A stretch of DNA of 38,321 nucleotides, taken from NCBI GenBank assembly GCA_021805985.1, contig JAJZDN010000038.1, positions 1-38,321 of the forward strand, given 5' to 3'. Of the stretch, positions 23,729-31,747 are shown piece by piece (position 1 is the stretch's first letter; each line of letters begins with the position of its first letter). The DNA is from Planctomycetota bacterium. GTDB taxonomy: Bacteria; Planctomycetota; Phycisphaerae; WQYP01. The notes below the pieces were generated by a model. The model did not search any database. It saw only the letters and a list, made by a program, of their open reading frames with translations, and had not been told where the DNA came from. The translations under genes and the position numbers were made by a program.

Positions 23729-23888
23729 TATTCTCATTTGCATATGTTTGCACACTAGTGAAAACCTCTGAATTATCACATGTTTCACCTCGGGGCTTCA
23801 TGCCATTACCCACCATTTTATGCACCTGCTGCGCCGCTTTTTGCACCGCTTTTGTACCGGGGGTATCGGCCCAAGTAACTCGGTCCAT
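23661..23888 (-). pseudogene. Relic of a tyrosine integrase C-terminus at tRNA-Val
   Basis: A 75-codon frame on the opposite strand to the tRNA. Its text KAAQQVHKMVGNGMKPRGE and the ending MGDTGFEPVTSCV is the kind of variable tail seen on planctomycete integrases; GFEPVTS is the antisense translation of a tRNA T-arm. The stop lies inside tRNA-Val. No catalytic Arg, His or Tyr motifs are found upstream, so the gene has lost its body. The frame stays open without a start to about 23955, indicating that the relic is a little longer. It lies 3' of the tRNA, the standard position of an integrase next to its attachment site. Confidence 0.6.
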
Positions 23889-24034
23889 TTGCTCATGTGA
23901 GTTCCGCGGGCTGTGGTGACTTTGATACTCATAACACTGTAATCTTGAGTATAGAACGGATTAAACTGGAGATCAAACATCCCGTAATCGACCGCTTGTT
24001 CGCCGCTCGTCAGCAAGAAGGGATCGCGGAAAAC
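23798..24034 (-). pseudogene. Decayed coding remnant between tRNA-Val and the dehydrogenase
   Basis: In another - strand frame, overlapping the integrase relic, the text EVTVFRDPFLLTSGEQAVDY and then GMFDLQFNPFYTQDYSVMSI looks protein-like but has no start with a ribosome binding site, and it changes to low-complexity basic residues before the stop. I cannot name a family. It is best read as part of the degenerate integrated segment. The remaining part of the gene-free stretch up to 24244 shows only the GGAG site of the next gene. Confidence 0.3.
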
Positions 24035-24244
24035 GGTGACTTCGCGGATGGAGGCTCATACAATGTATTCGGTTTGGCCGTTGACGCGGCCTGACCGGCC
24101 GGGTGGGGGTCTCGGTAACGCGGGCGTCCCGCCTGCTTTTGGGTTTTGGATGGAGGCAAGAGGCTTGGGTTGCAGATGGGTTCATCGCCGCTTTGTCCTG
24201 TTGGGCCGCGCTATGGCCGTGGCGGATAATCTGGAGAATAAATT

Positions 24245-25222
24245 ATGCCTTATACGTTTCTGGTCACACGCCGAATTCCGCAGGCGGGGATGGACATCCT
24301 GAGGACGGCGGGGGAGGTTGTTGTTAATGAACAGGATCGGAAGCTTGCCAGCGCCGAACTGCTGGAGATGGGAAAAAGCTGTGACGGCTGGCTTACCATG
24401 CTCACGGATATTATTGACGGTGCCCTGATCCGCCAATGCTCGAAGCTGCGCGGTATTGCCAATTATGCGGTGGGGCATAATAATATTGATATATCTACGT
24501 GTACGCAAATGCATATTGGCGTTTCCAATACACCGGACGTGCTTACCGACGCCACTGCGGAAATTGCGTTTGCTCTGATGCTGTGCACCGCCCGGCGGAT
24601 TGTGGAGGCAGATAAATTCCTGCGGTCCGGTCAATGGACCGGATGGGCACCGCTGCAATTTCTGGGTACGGATATCTGCAATCAGACTCTGGGTATTGTC
24701 GGAGCCGGACGGATTGGTTCACGGGTGGCGGAAATGGCTGCGGGATTCAATATGCGAATACTTTATGCCGGCCGCAGCCCCAAGCCGGAGTTGGAGCGCC
24801 GCACTAAGGCGATCTTCACTTCGCTGCCGCAGCTATTGCGGGAGTCGGATTTTATATCACTGCATGCACCATTGACGGCGGAAACGCGGCATTTGATCGG
24901 CGCTGCACAACTGCGGATGGTCAAGCCAGGTGCAATTCTCATTAACACGGCGCGCGGAGCGTTAATTGATGAAGCGGCTCTGGTGGAAGCGTTGCGGGAA
25001 AAGCGCATCAGGGGTGCCGGGCTGGACGTATTTGAACATGAGCCGCAGGTAACACCTGGCCTGCGTGAACTGGATAACGTAGTGTTACTGCCGCATATTG
25101 GCAGCGCCACGGAAACTACACGTGCACGCATGGCGGTTATGGCGGCGGAGAATCTTATCGCCATGGCCGCGGGCCGCCGGGCCGCCAATGCGGTCAACCC
25201 GGAAGTCTGGGATTCCAAATGA
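24245..25222 (+). CDS. D-isomer-specific 2-hydroxyacid dehydrogenase
   Basis: A 325-residue NAD(P)-dependent oxidoreductase of the D-2-hydroxyacid dehydrogenase family. The Rossmann motif is LGIVGAGRIGSRVAEMA (G-x-G-x-x-G), followed by the NAD signature and INTARGALIDEAALVEAL with the catalytic Arg, GAGLDVFEHEP with the Glu and LPHIGSATETTR with the His of the catalytic triad. Length and motifs fit glyoxylate/hydroxypyruvate reductase-like members, but the substrate cannot be fixed from sequence. GGAG lies eight bases before the start. The gene is followed after 93 bases by the GH116-like gene, possibly co-transcribed, with no evident metabolic link. Confidence 0.9.
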   Translation: MPYTFLVTRRIPQAGMDILRTAGEVVVNEQDRKLASAELLEMGKSCDGWLTMLTDIIDGALIRQCSKLRGIANYAVGHNNIDISTCTQMHIGVSNTPDVLTDATAEIAFALMLCTARRIVEADKFLRSGQWTGWAPLQFLGTDICNQTLGIVGAGRIGSRVAEMAAGFNMRILYAGRSPKPELERRTKAIFTSLPQLLRESDFISLHAPLTAETRHLIGAAQLRMVKPGAILINTARGALIDEAALVEALREKRIRGAGLDVFEHEPQVTPGLRELDNVVLLPHIGSATETTRARMAVMAAENLIAMAAGRRAANAVNPEVWDSK

Positions 25223-25315
25223 CACGTTGCTTCAATCGGATATACTGCCGATGTTCGGGGCCGGCTGGTGCTCTGAATTTACGGATATGCTCGTTGACTT
25301 TTGCAAAGGAAAGCT

Positions 25316-28144
25316 ATGGCATCTGTCTCACGTCGGCGTTTTGTTCAGGCAGTTTCGGCGGCTGGTGCGGCTTTGGCGTTGCCAAGCGTATCTTCCGCAG
25401 TGGTCCGTGCTCCGCACCGTGTCGTGGTGCACGGGCGCGATGGGGCGCTAGATGCTAAAGTGCTGGGCGACCCGGGCGATCCGGCACGTGAGGGTTTGGA
25501 AATTTCATCTCATATCGCGATGGCATCAGGTGCGCCGTTGGGCGGTATTGGCACGGGCTTTATAGAACTGCGGCCCGACGGGTGTTTTTATAAATGGTTG
25601 ATTTTCAACGCGGGATTGTGGGGCGGGAATCTGCCGGCGGGCCAGCAGGGTAACAATCCGGATATGGGGCCTCAGAGTTTGCAATTTATGGTTCGCACGC
25701 AGGAGCAGGGGGCGGATGGGCCGGCATTGCGGCGGCTCTATTTGCGGCCGCATGAAAATAATTTGTATTCTCTGGCGTATGTGCAGGATGTTGAATCGAT
25801 TCAGTATGATGCGTGGTTTCCCATGACCAGTCTGCAATACAAAGATTCCACGCTGCCTATTCGCATCAGCGCCGCAGCTTTTTCCCCGTTCTTTCCCGGA
25901 AATGCCCGCCAATCTGGTACGCCGGGTTTCAACATGGTCTTTACGCTGGAAAATACCAGCACCAAGCCGGTTGAAGTGTCTTTGTTGTCATTGTTGGATA
26001 ATCCGCTGGCCACCGGACACAAACAACGCCAGCTTATCAATACGATCCGGCAAACCGGCGGCACAACGATCCTGGATATGAATACCAAGGTGAATGCGGA
26101 AAATAAAACTGCGCTGGGCAGTATGTGTATGTCCGTGACCGGGGGGAAGCACTCGTGGATTTCGGGAACGTTCGGCCAGTACGCCGGTACCACAGGCTTA
26201 TGCAATTGGCAGACGCCGCGCCTGAATTACATGCTGGTGGATGTTTTGCAGAAATTTTTTGCCTTGGGCAAACTGCCCGACACGTCCGGAGCCACCGATC
26301 CCGCGCAGGAGTTTAAACTTACCCCACAGCAAATTGACGCTTTGACAGCGGCGGAAGCCCAGCATTGGCTGCAACGACTTTCCGGGGATGCGTTGCTGGA
26401 GCGGGTGATTACTGGTGCGCGCGCCGCTTCGCCCCATGGGCTTGAATCGGACGCGGGGCGTAAAGAAATTTTGAAGGAAATCAGCAATAATCTTTCCGGC
26501 GATCTGGCTGGGCAGCATCGGGATCGTTCCACATGGGGCACGGGTGCATTGGCCTCCAGCATTACCCTGGCCCCGGGGCAAAAAGAGGAAATCCGCTTCA
26601 CGTTAAGCTGGTACTTTCCGCACCATTTCAGTAAATGGGGCCAGGACATGGGCCACAATTACGCGAACTGGTTTTCCGATGCTGGGGAAGTTAACGCGCA
26701 CCTGGTGAAAGAATATCCCACGCATCGCAAACAAACGGAATTATTCGCCCGTACGCTGGCGGATACATCCCTGGGCAGTCCGATGGCGTTTGGCTGGTCG
26801 GGCCAGTTGAGCACGGCGGTAACCAATACATGGTGGGTTAAAGATGGCAATTATTCAATATGGGAAGGGCTGGGGTGTTGCGGTCTAAGTACGATGGATG
26901 TGGAATTTGACGCCAGCTTTTCAGTGGTGGCGCTATTCCCGGAATTAAAGCTCGCTCAGATGCGGAACATGCTCAAGTATCAGAACGCCCAAGGGCAAGT
27001 GCCGCACACCTACGACGGCGACTTTACGCATTTTGATCAGAGCGGCTGGGGGCGCGTGGATCTGAATCCGGAATTTGTCATGATGGTGCATCGTGATTAT
27101 CTCTGGACTGGGGATAAGCAATATCTTATGTACATGTGGCCCCATGTGGTCAAAGCGATGCAGTACACCGGATCGCTGGATACGAATGGGGACGGCCTGC
27201 CGGATAAAAATACGGGCTATCAAACGTTTGACCAGTGGGGCCTGCGTGGATCCCCCTCGTACATCTGTTCTTTGTGGATTGGGGCGGTGCAGGGGGCCGT
27301 GGAAATTGCTCTCGCCCTGGACCATCGGCAGGAAGCGGCCCTATGGAAACAGACGCTGGCAAAAGCCGCGGAAAGTTTTGATCACATGCTATTTAACGGC
27401 CAATATTACAGCCTGTGGGTGGATGGCGGCCAACGCGACGAGGTTTGCATGGCGTATCAGATTGCCGGGCAATGGTTCAACCATCTGATCGGCCTGCCTG
27501 CGGTTACTTCCCGTGCGCAACTGGAAACTGCTATGGGCAGTATCTTTAAATATAACTTTAGTGCGGAGACAGGCTTGCGCAATGCGTCGGTGCCGCATGG
27601 TAAACGCAATTTTCTGATTCTCGATAATCTGCAGGCGGGGGGTGTATGGTCGGGCATTGAATATGCGTTTGCGGCTTTTATGATGGACCATGGTCATTAT
27701 GCGGACGGTGTAAAACTGGTCGAGGCGGTTAATCGACGGTATTTGCGTGCTGGTCTACCTTGGAATCATGTGGAGTGCGGTGACCATTATACCCGCCCGA
27801 TGAGCAGTTGGGCCACGTTGTTGGCGGCCACGGGTTTTAAGCCGGACGTTCCCAGACAATTGCTGACCCTTACTCCCGGTGCGTCTGGAGATTTCCGTGC
27901 ACCATGGGCCACGCGGGACGGTTTCGGCCACATTAGCCGCACCGGCGGCACGTTGGCCATAACCAGTGTTTCCGGCCACATACGGTTCAAAATTCTACGT
28001 GTGAATCTGCCGGTGGTGAAGAAGGGTGCCATGATCCATGGTAAAAAGCTAGCGCAGCGTGTCACGCGTGAAGGGGAATACAGCCTCATCACATTTGATC
28101 AGCCTGTTTCGTTGTCCGCCGGAGAAACCCTGGCTATTTCATGA
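25316..28144 (+). CDS. GH116-like glycosidase (GBA2-type), Tat-exported
   Basis: A 942-residue protein resembling the bile-acid beta-glucosidase/glucosylceramidase GBA2 family (GH116). The N-terminus has a twin-arginine signal, VSRRRFVQAVSAAGAALALP, so the enzyme is probably exported folded. GGIGTGFIELRPDGCFYKWLIF begins the N-terminal beta-domain. The catalytic (alpha/alpha)6 domain has NTWWVKDGNYSIWEG, CGLSTMDVEFDASFSVVALF and TFDQWGLRGSPSYICSLWIGA; Asp639 in that last text aligns by pattern with the acid/base Asp of characterised GH116 enzymes. The C-terminus WNHVECGDHYTRPMSSWATL is also family-like. The substrate may be a beta-glucoside or beta-xyloside. The start at 25316 follows AAAGGAAAG. 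Confidence 0.82.
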   Translation: MASVSRRRFVQAVSAAGAALALPSVSSAVVRAPHRVVVHGRDGALDAKVLGDPGDPAREGLEISSHIAMASGAPLGGIGTGFIELRPDGCFYKWLIFNAGLWGGNLPAGQQGNNPDMGPQSLQFMVRTQEQGADGPALRRLYLRPHENNLYSLAYVQDVESIQYDAWFPMTSLQYKDSTLPIRISAAAFSPFFPGNARQSGTPGFNMVFTLENTSTKPVEVSLLSLLDNPLATGHKQRQLINTIRQTGGTTILDMNTKVNAENKTALGSMCMSVTGGKHSWISGTFGQYAGTTGLCNWQTPRLNYMLVDVLQKFFALGKLPDTSGATDPAQEFKLTPQQIDALTAAEAQHWLQRLSGDALLERVITGARAASPHGLESDAGRKEILKEISNNLSGDLAGQHRDRSTWGTGALASSITLAPGQKEEIRFTLSWYFPHHFSKWGQDMGHNYANWFSDAGEVNAHLVKEYPTHRKQTELFARTLADTSLGSPMAFGWSGQLSTAVTNTWWVKDGNYSIWEGLGCCGLSTMDVEFDASFSVVALFPELKLAQMRNMLKYQNAQGQVPHTYDGDFTHFDQSGWGRVDLNPEFVMMVHRDYLWTGDKQYLMYMWPHVVKAMQYTGSLDTNGDGLPDKNTGYQTFDQWGLRGSPSYICSLWIGAVQGAVEIALALDHRQEAALWKQTLAKAAESFDHMLFNGQYYSLWVDGGQRDEVCMAYQIAGQWFNHLIGLPAVTSRAQLETAMGSIFKYNFSAETGLRNASVPHGKRNFLILDNLQAGGVWSGIEYAFAAFMMDHGHYADGVKLVEAVNRRYLRAGLPWNHVECGDHYTRPMSSWATLLAATGFKPDVPRQLLTLTPGASGDFRAPWATRDGFGHISRTGGTLAITSVSGHIRFKILRVNLPVVKKGAMIHGKKLAQRVTREGEYSLITFDQPVSLSAGETLAIS

Positions 28145-28173
28145 GGCTGCGACCGCGCCCGGTGGAGTTTGGG

Positions 28174-28296
28174 ACCTGGAATTTAGAACCTGGAACCTGG
28201 AATCTGGAATTTAGCAGTTAGCATCTGGCATTCGGCATTTTGCAGGAGCGTAGCGCTTCCTTATTCTAACTTCTAGCTCCTAACTTCTAACTCCTC
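28174..28296 (-). repeat. Heptad-modular intergenic element, copy D (inverted)
   Basis: The same element on the - strand. Reading leftward from 28296: GAGTTAG, AAGTTAG, GAGCTAG, AAGTTAG, the mini-hairpin AAGCG-CTA-CGCTC (28258-28246), then GCAAAAT, GCCGAAT, GCCAGAT, GCTAACT, GCTAAAT and four TCCAGGT-like words interrupted by one TCTAAAT. It fills the gap between the GH116-like gene and pyrF. Confidence 0.85.
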
Positions 28297-28369
28297 TCCG
28301 GAATACGGCCGTTTGCAGCGGCAGTGCAAGGTCTTTACAATCCGGCCTTAGCTGTGTCTTGGTAACAAC

Positions 28370-29350
28370 ATGGCAAGTGCAAACATGAACAAGGGATTGG
28401 CTGTGACGGAAAAGAATTTTGCGGATCGGTTGGCAAACGCCATCCGCGAGAAAAAAACACCGCTTATTGTGGGCTTGGATCCGGTGTATGAAAATCTGCC
28501 CCCGGCCATTATCAATCGGCCTGGGTTCAGTGATGTCAGCTCCTGTGCGGCGTGTGTGGATGCGTTGTCGGAATTTGGGCGGAAAATAATTCGCGTGGTG
28601 GCACCGCATGTGCCGGCGATAAAAATTAACATTGCCTATTTTGAGCGGTATCTCTGGGATGGAGTAGAGGCCTACTACAACCTGGTGCAGGAAGCTCATG
28701 GCCATGGCCTGCTGGTGATCGGTGATGCGAAGCGCGGTGATATCGGCCACACTTCAACGCAATATGCTTTGGGAAATTTAGGCGATTGTCATTGGGCAGA
28801 TACGGGCACTACGGTAGGCCCCGACGCCATAACCGTGAACGCTTATTTCGGTATTGATGGCATTGCGCCATTTACGGATGTGGCCAAGGCACAGGGTAAA
28901 GGAGCCTTTGCCCTGCTGCGTACCAGCAATGCCAGCAGTAAGCAAATTCAGGAAATTCCGACTGCCGATGGACGTCCCGTTTTTCTGCACGTCGCGGATT
29001 TAATTGAACAGTGGGGTAGCGAGTTGCGGGGGCAATGTGGGTTCAGCAGCCTGGGTGCGGTGGTGGGTGCCACCAGCGGTGCGGCGATCGCGCAACTGCG
29101 GCAAGCCATGCCCCATACGATTTTTCTTATTCCGGGAATTGGAGCGCAGGGCGGCAGCCTGGCGGATTGCGCCCATGCGTTTAATTCCGATGGTCTTGGG
29201 GCGGTTATTTCTGCCAGCCGATCCATCATTTTTGCGCATCGTGAAAGCCGCTTTGCCGATGTTCCCGCCGCGCAATGGACCAGCGCTGTGGAGCAGGCGA
29301 TTCTGGAAACCAAAGCGCAGATCGGGCAGGCGATTCCGGCTTTTGGATAA
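28370..29350 (+). CDS. pyrF: Orotidine 5'-phosphate decarboxylase (long form)
   Basis: A 326-residue enzyme for the last step of UMP synthesis. It is of the longer form of PyrF (about 280-310 residues) rather than the 230-residue Escherichia coli type. The active-site motif is DAKRGDIGHTSTQY (Asp-x-Lys-x-x-Asp, with the Lys that protonates the product). LIVGLDPVYENLPPAI, HVPAIKINIAYFERY and FLIPGIGAQGGSLADC (phosphate-binding Gly-rich loop) are also typical. ATG at 28370 or 28385 could start the protein; neither has a strong ribosome binding site. murD follows after 33 bases. The gene starts 74 bases beyond the outer edge of repeat copy D. Confidence 0.93.
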   Translation: MASANMNKGLAVTEKNFADRLANAIREKKTPLIVGLDPVYENLPPAIINRPGFSDVSSCAACVDALSEFGRKIIRVVAPHVPAIKINIAYFERYLWDGVEAYYNLVQEAHGHGLLVIGDAKRGDIGHTSTQYALGNLGDCHWADTGTTVGPDAITVNAYFGIDGIAPFTDVAKAQGKGAFALLRTSNASSKQIQEIPTADGRPVFLHVADLIEQWGSELRGQCGFSSLGAVVGATSGAAIAQLRQAMPHTIFLIPGIGAQGGSLADCAHAFNSDGLGAVISASRSIIFAHRESRFADVPAAQWTSAVEQAILETKAQIGQAIPAFG

Positions 29351-29383
29351 TATGTTTGTTCGTGGCATGGATGATTCAACCGC

Positions 29384-30757
29384 ATGGATGCACAAGAATT
29401 AAACCGTAATTTTCATAACAAGCGCGTGGTGGTCATGGGCTTGGGCCATTTCGGCGGCGGCGTGGGCGTAGCGCGGTGGCTGGCGCAACAGGGGGCGCTG
29501 GTAACGGTGACGGATCAGGAGCCTGCGGAGAAACTGCAAGCCAGCGTTGCTGAACTGGCAGACTTCCCTATAACGTTTCAGCTCGGCGGGCATAATCCTG
29601 ACATACTTAATACATGTGATCTGCTGGTGGTAAATCCGGCGGTGGACAAATCCCGATCGGAATTTTTTCAAGCCGCGCTGCGCCGACAAATCCCCATGAC
29701 TACAGAGATCAACATTTTCCTCCGGCATTGCCCGGCGAGAATTATTGGCATTACCGGCAGCGTGGGCAAATCCACCACTACAGCGATGATTCATCTGGTG
29801 CTAAGCGCAGCGTTAAAACAGATGGGCAGTATGCAAACCTGCTTTCTGGGCGGAAATATAGGTCATAGTCTCCTGGGGGACTTGGGCGGTATTACCTCCG
29901 AGGATTATGTGGTACTGGAGCTTTCCAGCTTTATGCTGGAAGACTTGCCATGGATAGGCGTTTCGCCGCATGTTGCGGTGGTGACCAATCTGGTGGGGAA
30001 CCATCTGGATCGACACGGAACCCTGGAAAACTACGCTGCCGCCAAACAGAATCTGTTGCGATTTCAAAATGCCGGCGATATAGCCATCTTAAACGCGGAT
30101 GATGCCGCCGTTAGCTCCTGGACGGGGATCTCGGCGGGGCGGGTTATGAATTTCACTATCGCAAATCAGGCAGAAATAAAGCTCAGTGTGCCGGGGCGGC
30201 ATAATCAGTCCAATGCCCGTGCGGCACTGGCCGTGCTGGAGGCCGTGGGCTTAGCGGCGCAGAGGCCCGCAGCGTTGGCCGCATTGGAACAATTTGCCGG
30301 CTTGCCGCACCGCCTGCAACTGGTGTACACGGACGATTCCGGGGTGCAATGGTTTAACGATTCAAAAGCCACCACACCGGAGGCGGCGATTACTGCGCTG
30401 GCGGCGATGGAACGGGGAAAATTTATCTGCATCGTCGGCGGATCAGATAAACATGCCGACATGCGCGAATTTTGCAGGCAGTTAAGCATTCAGTGTGGCT
30501 GCATCGTGGGCATCGGGGCAACGGGCCAATCCTTGGTCGCGGGAGCCATCGCGGCAGGTTTTGCTTCAGCTCACGCCTGTTATGCGCAAACCCTGGAAGC
30601 CGCGGTCACTCAGGCAAAAACCTGGCTGGCCGAAGCGACGCCCGATTCCCCGGCTCTAAAAGCCGTACTCTTATCCCCCGGTTGCGCCTCGTATGACCAG
30701 TTCACCAACTATCAGCATCGCGGCGAACGCTTTGCCGCCTTAGCACAGCATGGTTAG
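29384..30757 (+). CDS. murD: UDP-N-acetylmuramoylalanine-D-glutamate ligase
   Basis: A 457-residue Mur ligase that adds D-glutamate to UDP-MurNAc-L-Ala in peptidoglycan synthesis. The N-terminal Rossmann-like domain starts VVVMGLGHFGGGVGVARWLA. The ATP loop is ITGSVGKSTTTAMIH, followed by LELSSFMLEDL, NHLDRHGTLENYAAAKQNLL and GRHNQSNARAALAVLEAVG, with WFNDSKATTPEAAITAL and LLSPGCASYDQFTNYQHRG in the C-terminal domain. All match MurD. It is separated from other mur genes, unlike the dcw cluster of many bacteria. Its presence, with dapL, supports a peptidoglycan wall, as now accepted for planctomycetes. Confidence 0.95.
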   Translation: MDAQELNRNFHNKRVVVMGLGHFGGGVGVARWLAQQGALVTVTDQEPAEKLQASVAELADFPITFQLGGHNPDILNTCDLLVVNPAVDKSRSEFFQAALRRQIPMTTEINIFLRHCPARIIGITGSVGKSTTTAMIHLVLSAALKQMGSMQTCFLGGNIGHSLLGDLGGITSEDYVVLELSSFMLEDLPWIGVSPHVAVVTNLVGNHLDRHGTLENYAAAKQNLLRFQNAGDIAILNADDAAVSSWTGISAGRVMNFTIANQAEIKLSVPGRHNQSNARAALAVLEAVGLAAQRPAALAALEQFAGLPHRLQLVYTDDSGVQWFNDSKATTPEAAITALAAMERGKFICIVGGSDKHADMREFCRQLSIQCGCIVGIGATGQSLVAGAIAAGFASAHACYAQTLEAAVTQAKTWLAEATPDSPALKAVLLSPGCASYDQFTNYQHRGERFAALAQHG

Positions 30758-30918
30758 CGATGAGGCCGGAGGGGTGATACCCGGGGGCAGCAGTCTAAGA
30801 CACTCGGTCTAAAATGTCGGTCTAAAATACTTGATCGGCGCGCCGAATTTCATTATTCTTTACTGAGTAGCATTCGCGGCAGATTTTGGGCTAAGTGTAT
30901 AGCCGAGGAGTGTCGATC

Positions 30919-31299
30919 ATGGTCAAATGCGTAGTGTGCCAACAACCTGTCCCGGCCGGAACAGTCCCGGTTTACAAATATGGGCAAACTTATTGTCCAA
31001 GTTGCTCGGCGAAAGTTGAACGCATTTCCTCTGATCTTTTGGATCGCCGGAATAATGCCGGTAGCATGCCTTCTGTTGCAGTAAATCTAAGCTTCCCGGA
31101 TATCCTGGGCTTCACCTCGTTTATTCTTGCGATGGTGGGGCTGGTTACCGGCGGCCTTCTATGTATCGTCGCTTTCATAATGTCGTTGTTTGCCATTGAC
31201 AAAGAGCGATGGCCTTTCGGTGCGATCGTATTTTATGCGGGTTTTTTCCTGCTGTTTGCTTTGGCCGTGCTGGCCATCGTTCTAGCGCTTCACGCCTAG
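30919..31299 (+). CDS. Small zinc-ribbon protein with two transmembrane helices
   Basis: A 126-residue protein that I cannot assign to a named family. The N-terminus is a zinc-ribbon type Cys4 site (CVVCQQPVPAGTVPVYKYGQ, then YCPSC). A 30-residue linker leads to two hydrophobic helices (FTSFILAMVGLVTGGLLCIVAF and AIVFYAGFFLLFALAVLAIV), as in DUF4190-like membrane proteins. The start at 30919 is set by GAGGAG eight bases upstream; 30895 is also in frame. The stop codon TAG (31297-31299) lies within the left inverted repeat of a mobile element, but the rejoined sequence without the element would keep the same stop. The 137 bases between murD and this frame contain only a short direct repeat, CGGTCTAAAAT. 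Confidence 0.75.
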   Translation: MVKCVVCQQPVPAGTVPVYKYGQTYCPSCSAKVERISSDLLDRRNNAGSMPSVAVNLSFPDILGFTSFILAMVGLVTGGLLCIVAFIMSLFAIDKERWPFGAIVFYAGFFLLFALAVLAIVLALHA

Positions 31300-31670
31300 G
31301 AGCCTGTCCGAGTAATCGCCGGGTTGCGACGGTGTGATTTTTGGCTTGTCGGGACATCGTCGCGTCAGAGCACCGTGGTGATAACCCGGTGGTTGGTTGG
31401 CGACACTGGATCAACCACCGGATTAACCATCCGGTGCTCTACAAGAAACGTCGACGATGGCGCACCTGACACGGATGGTACTCCGAGGAGCCGCGCCGCA
31501 GAAGGGGGCCAAAAAGCACACCGCCCTGCGGGTGGGCCTGAAATGCCCCGCCTGCTTTGTTGTCGGATCTCGCAGACTCATTATTAAGAGTCGGCTCGAT
31601 CCTCCGCCGCGCATACGGGACATTCCAGACCCATCGCAATCCCGGCCATTACTCGGACAGGCTCCTAGGC
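31294..31670. mobile_element. MITE-like non-autonomous element with 23-bp terminal inverted repeats
   Basis: A 377-bp segment bounded by perfect 23-bp inverted repeats (31294-31316 and 31648-31670), which continue inward imperfectly for about 17 more bases. The outermost bases include CTAG on both sides, which could be a duplicated palindromic target (GCCTAGGC before insertion). No transposase-like frame is found inside; the frames that cross it read out through the repeats. It has the form of a miniature inverted-repeat element mobilised in trans, or an internally deleted insertion sequence. It sits exactly at the stop codon of the preceding gene and downstream of the LptC-like gene that converges on it. 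Confidence 0.75.
31355..31459. repeat. Nested palindrome inside the MITE-like element
   Basis: Arms 31367-31395 and 31412-31440 are imperfect inverted repeats (AGAGCACCG...CGGTGGTTG against CAACCACCG...CGGTGCTCT), with a second pairing outside them (CATCGTCG 31355-31362 with CGACGATG 31452-31459). Folded RNA or cruciform DNA would give a long interrupted hairpin within the element. Confidence 0.65.
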
Positions 31671-31747
31671 CTGAGGCGACAAGAACGGTTGGCTGGATTC
31701 ACGTAATGGGTGTGACACAGGGGTTAATTTCAAATCCCGGTCGGGCG

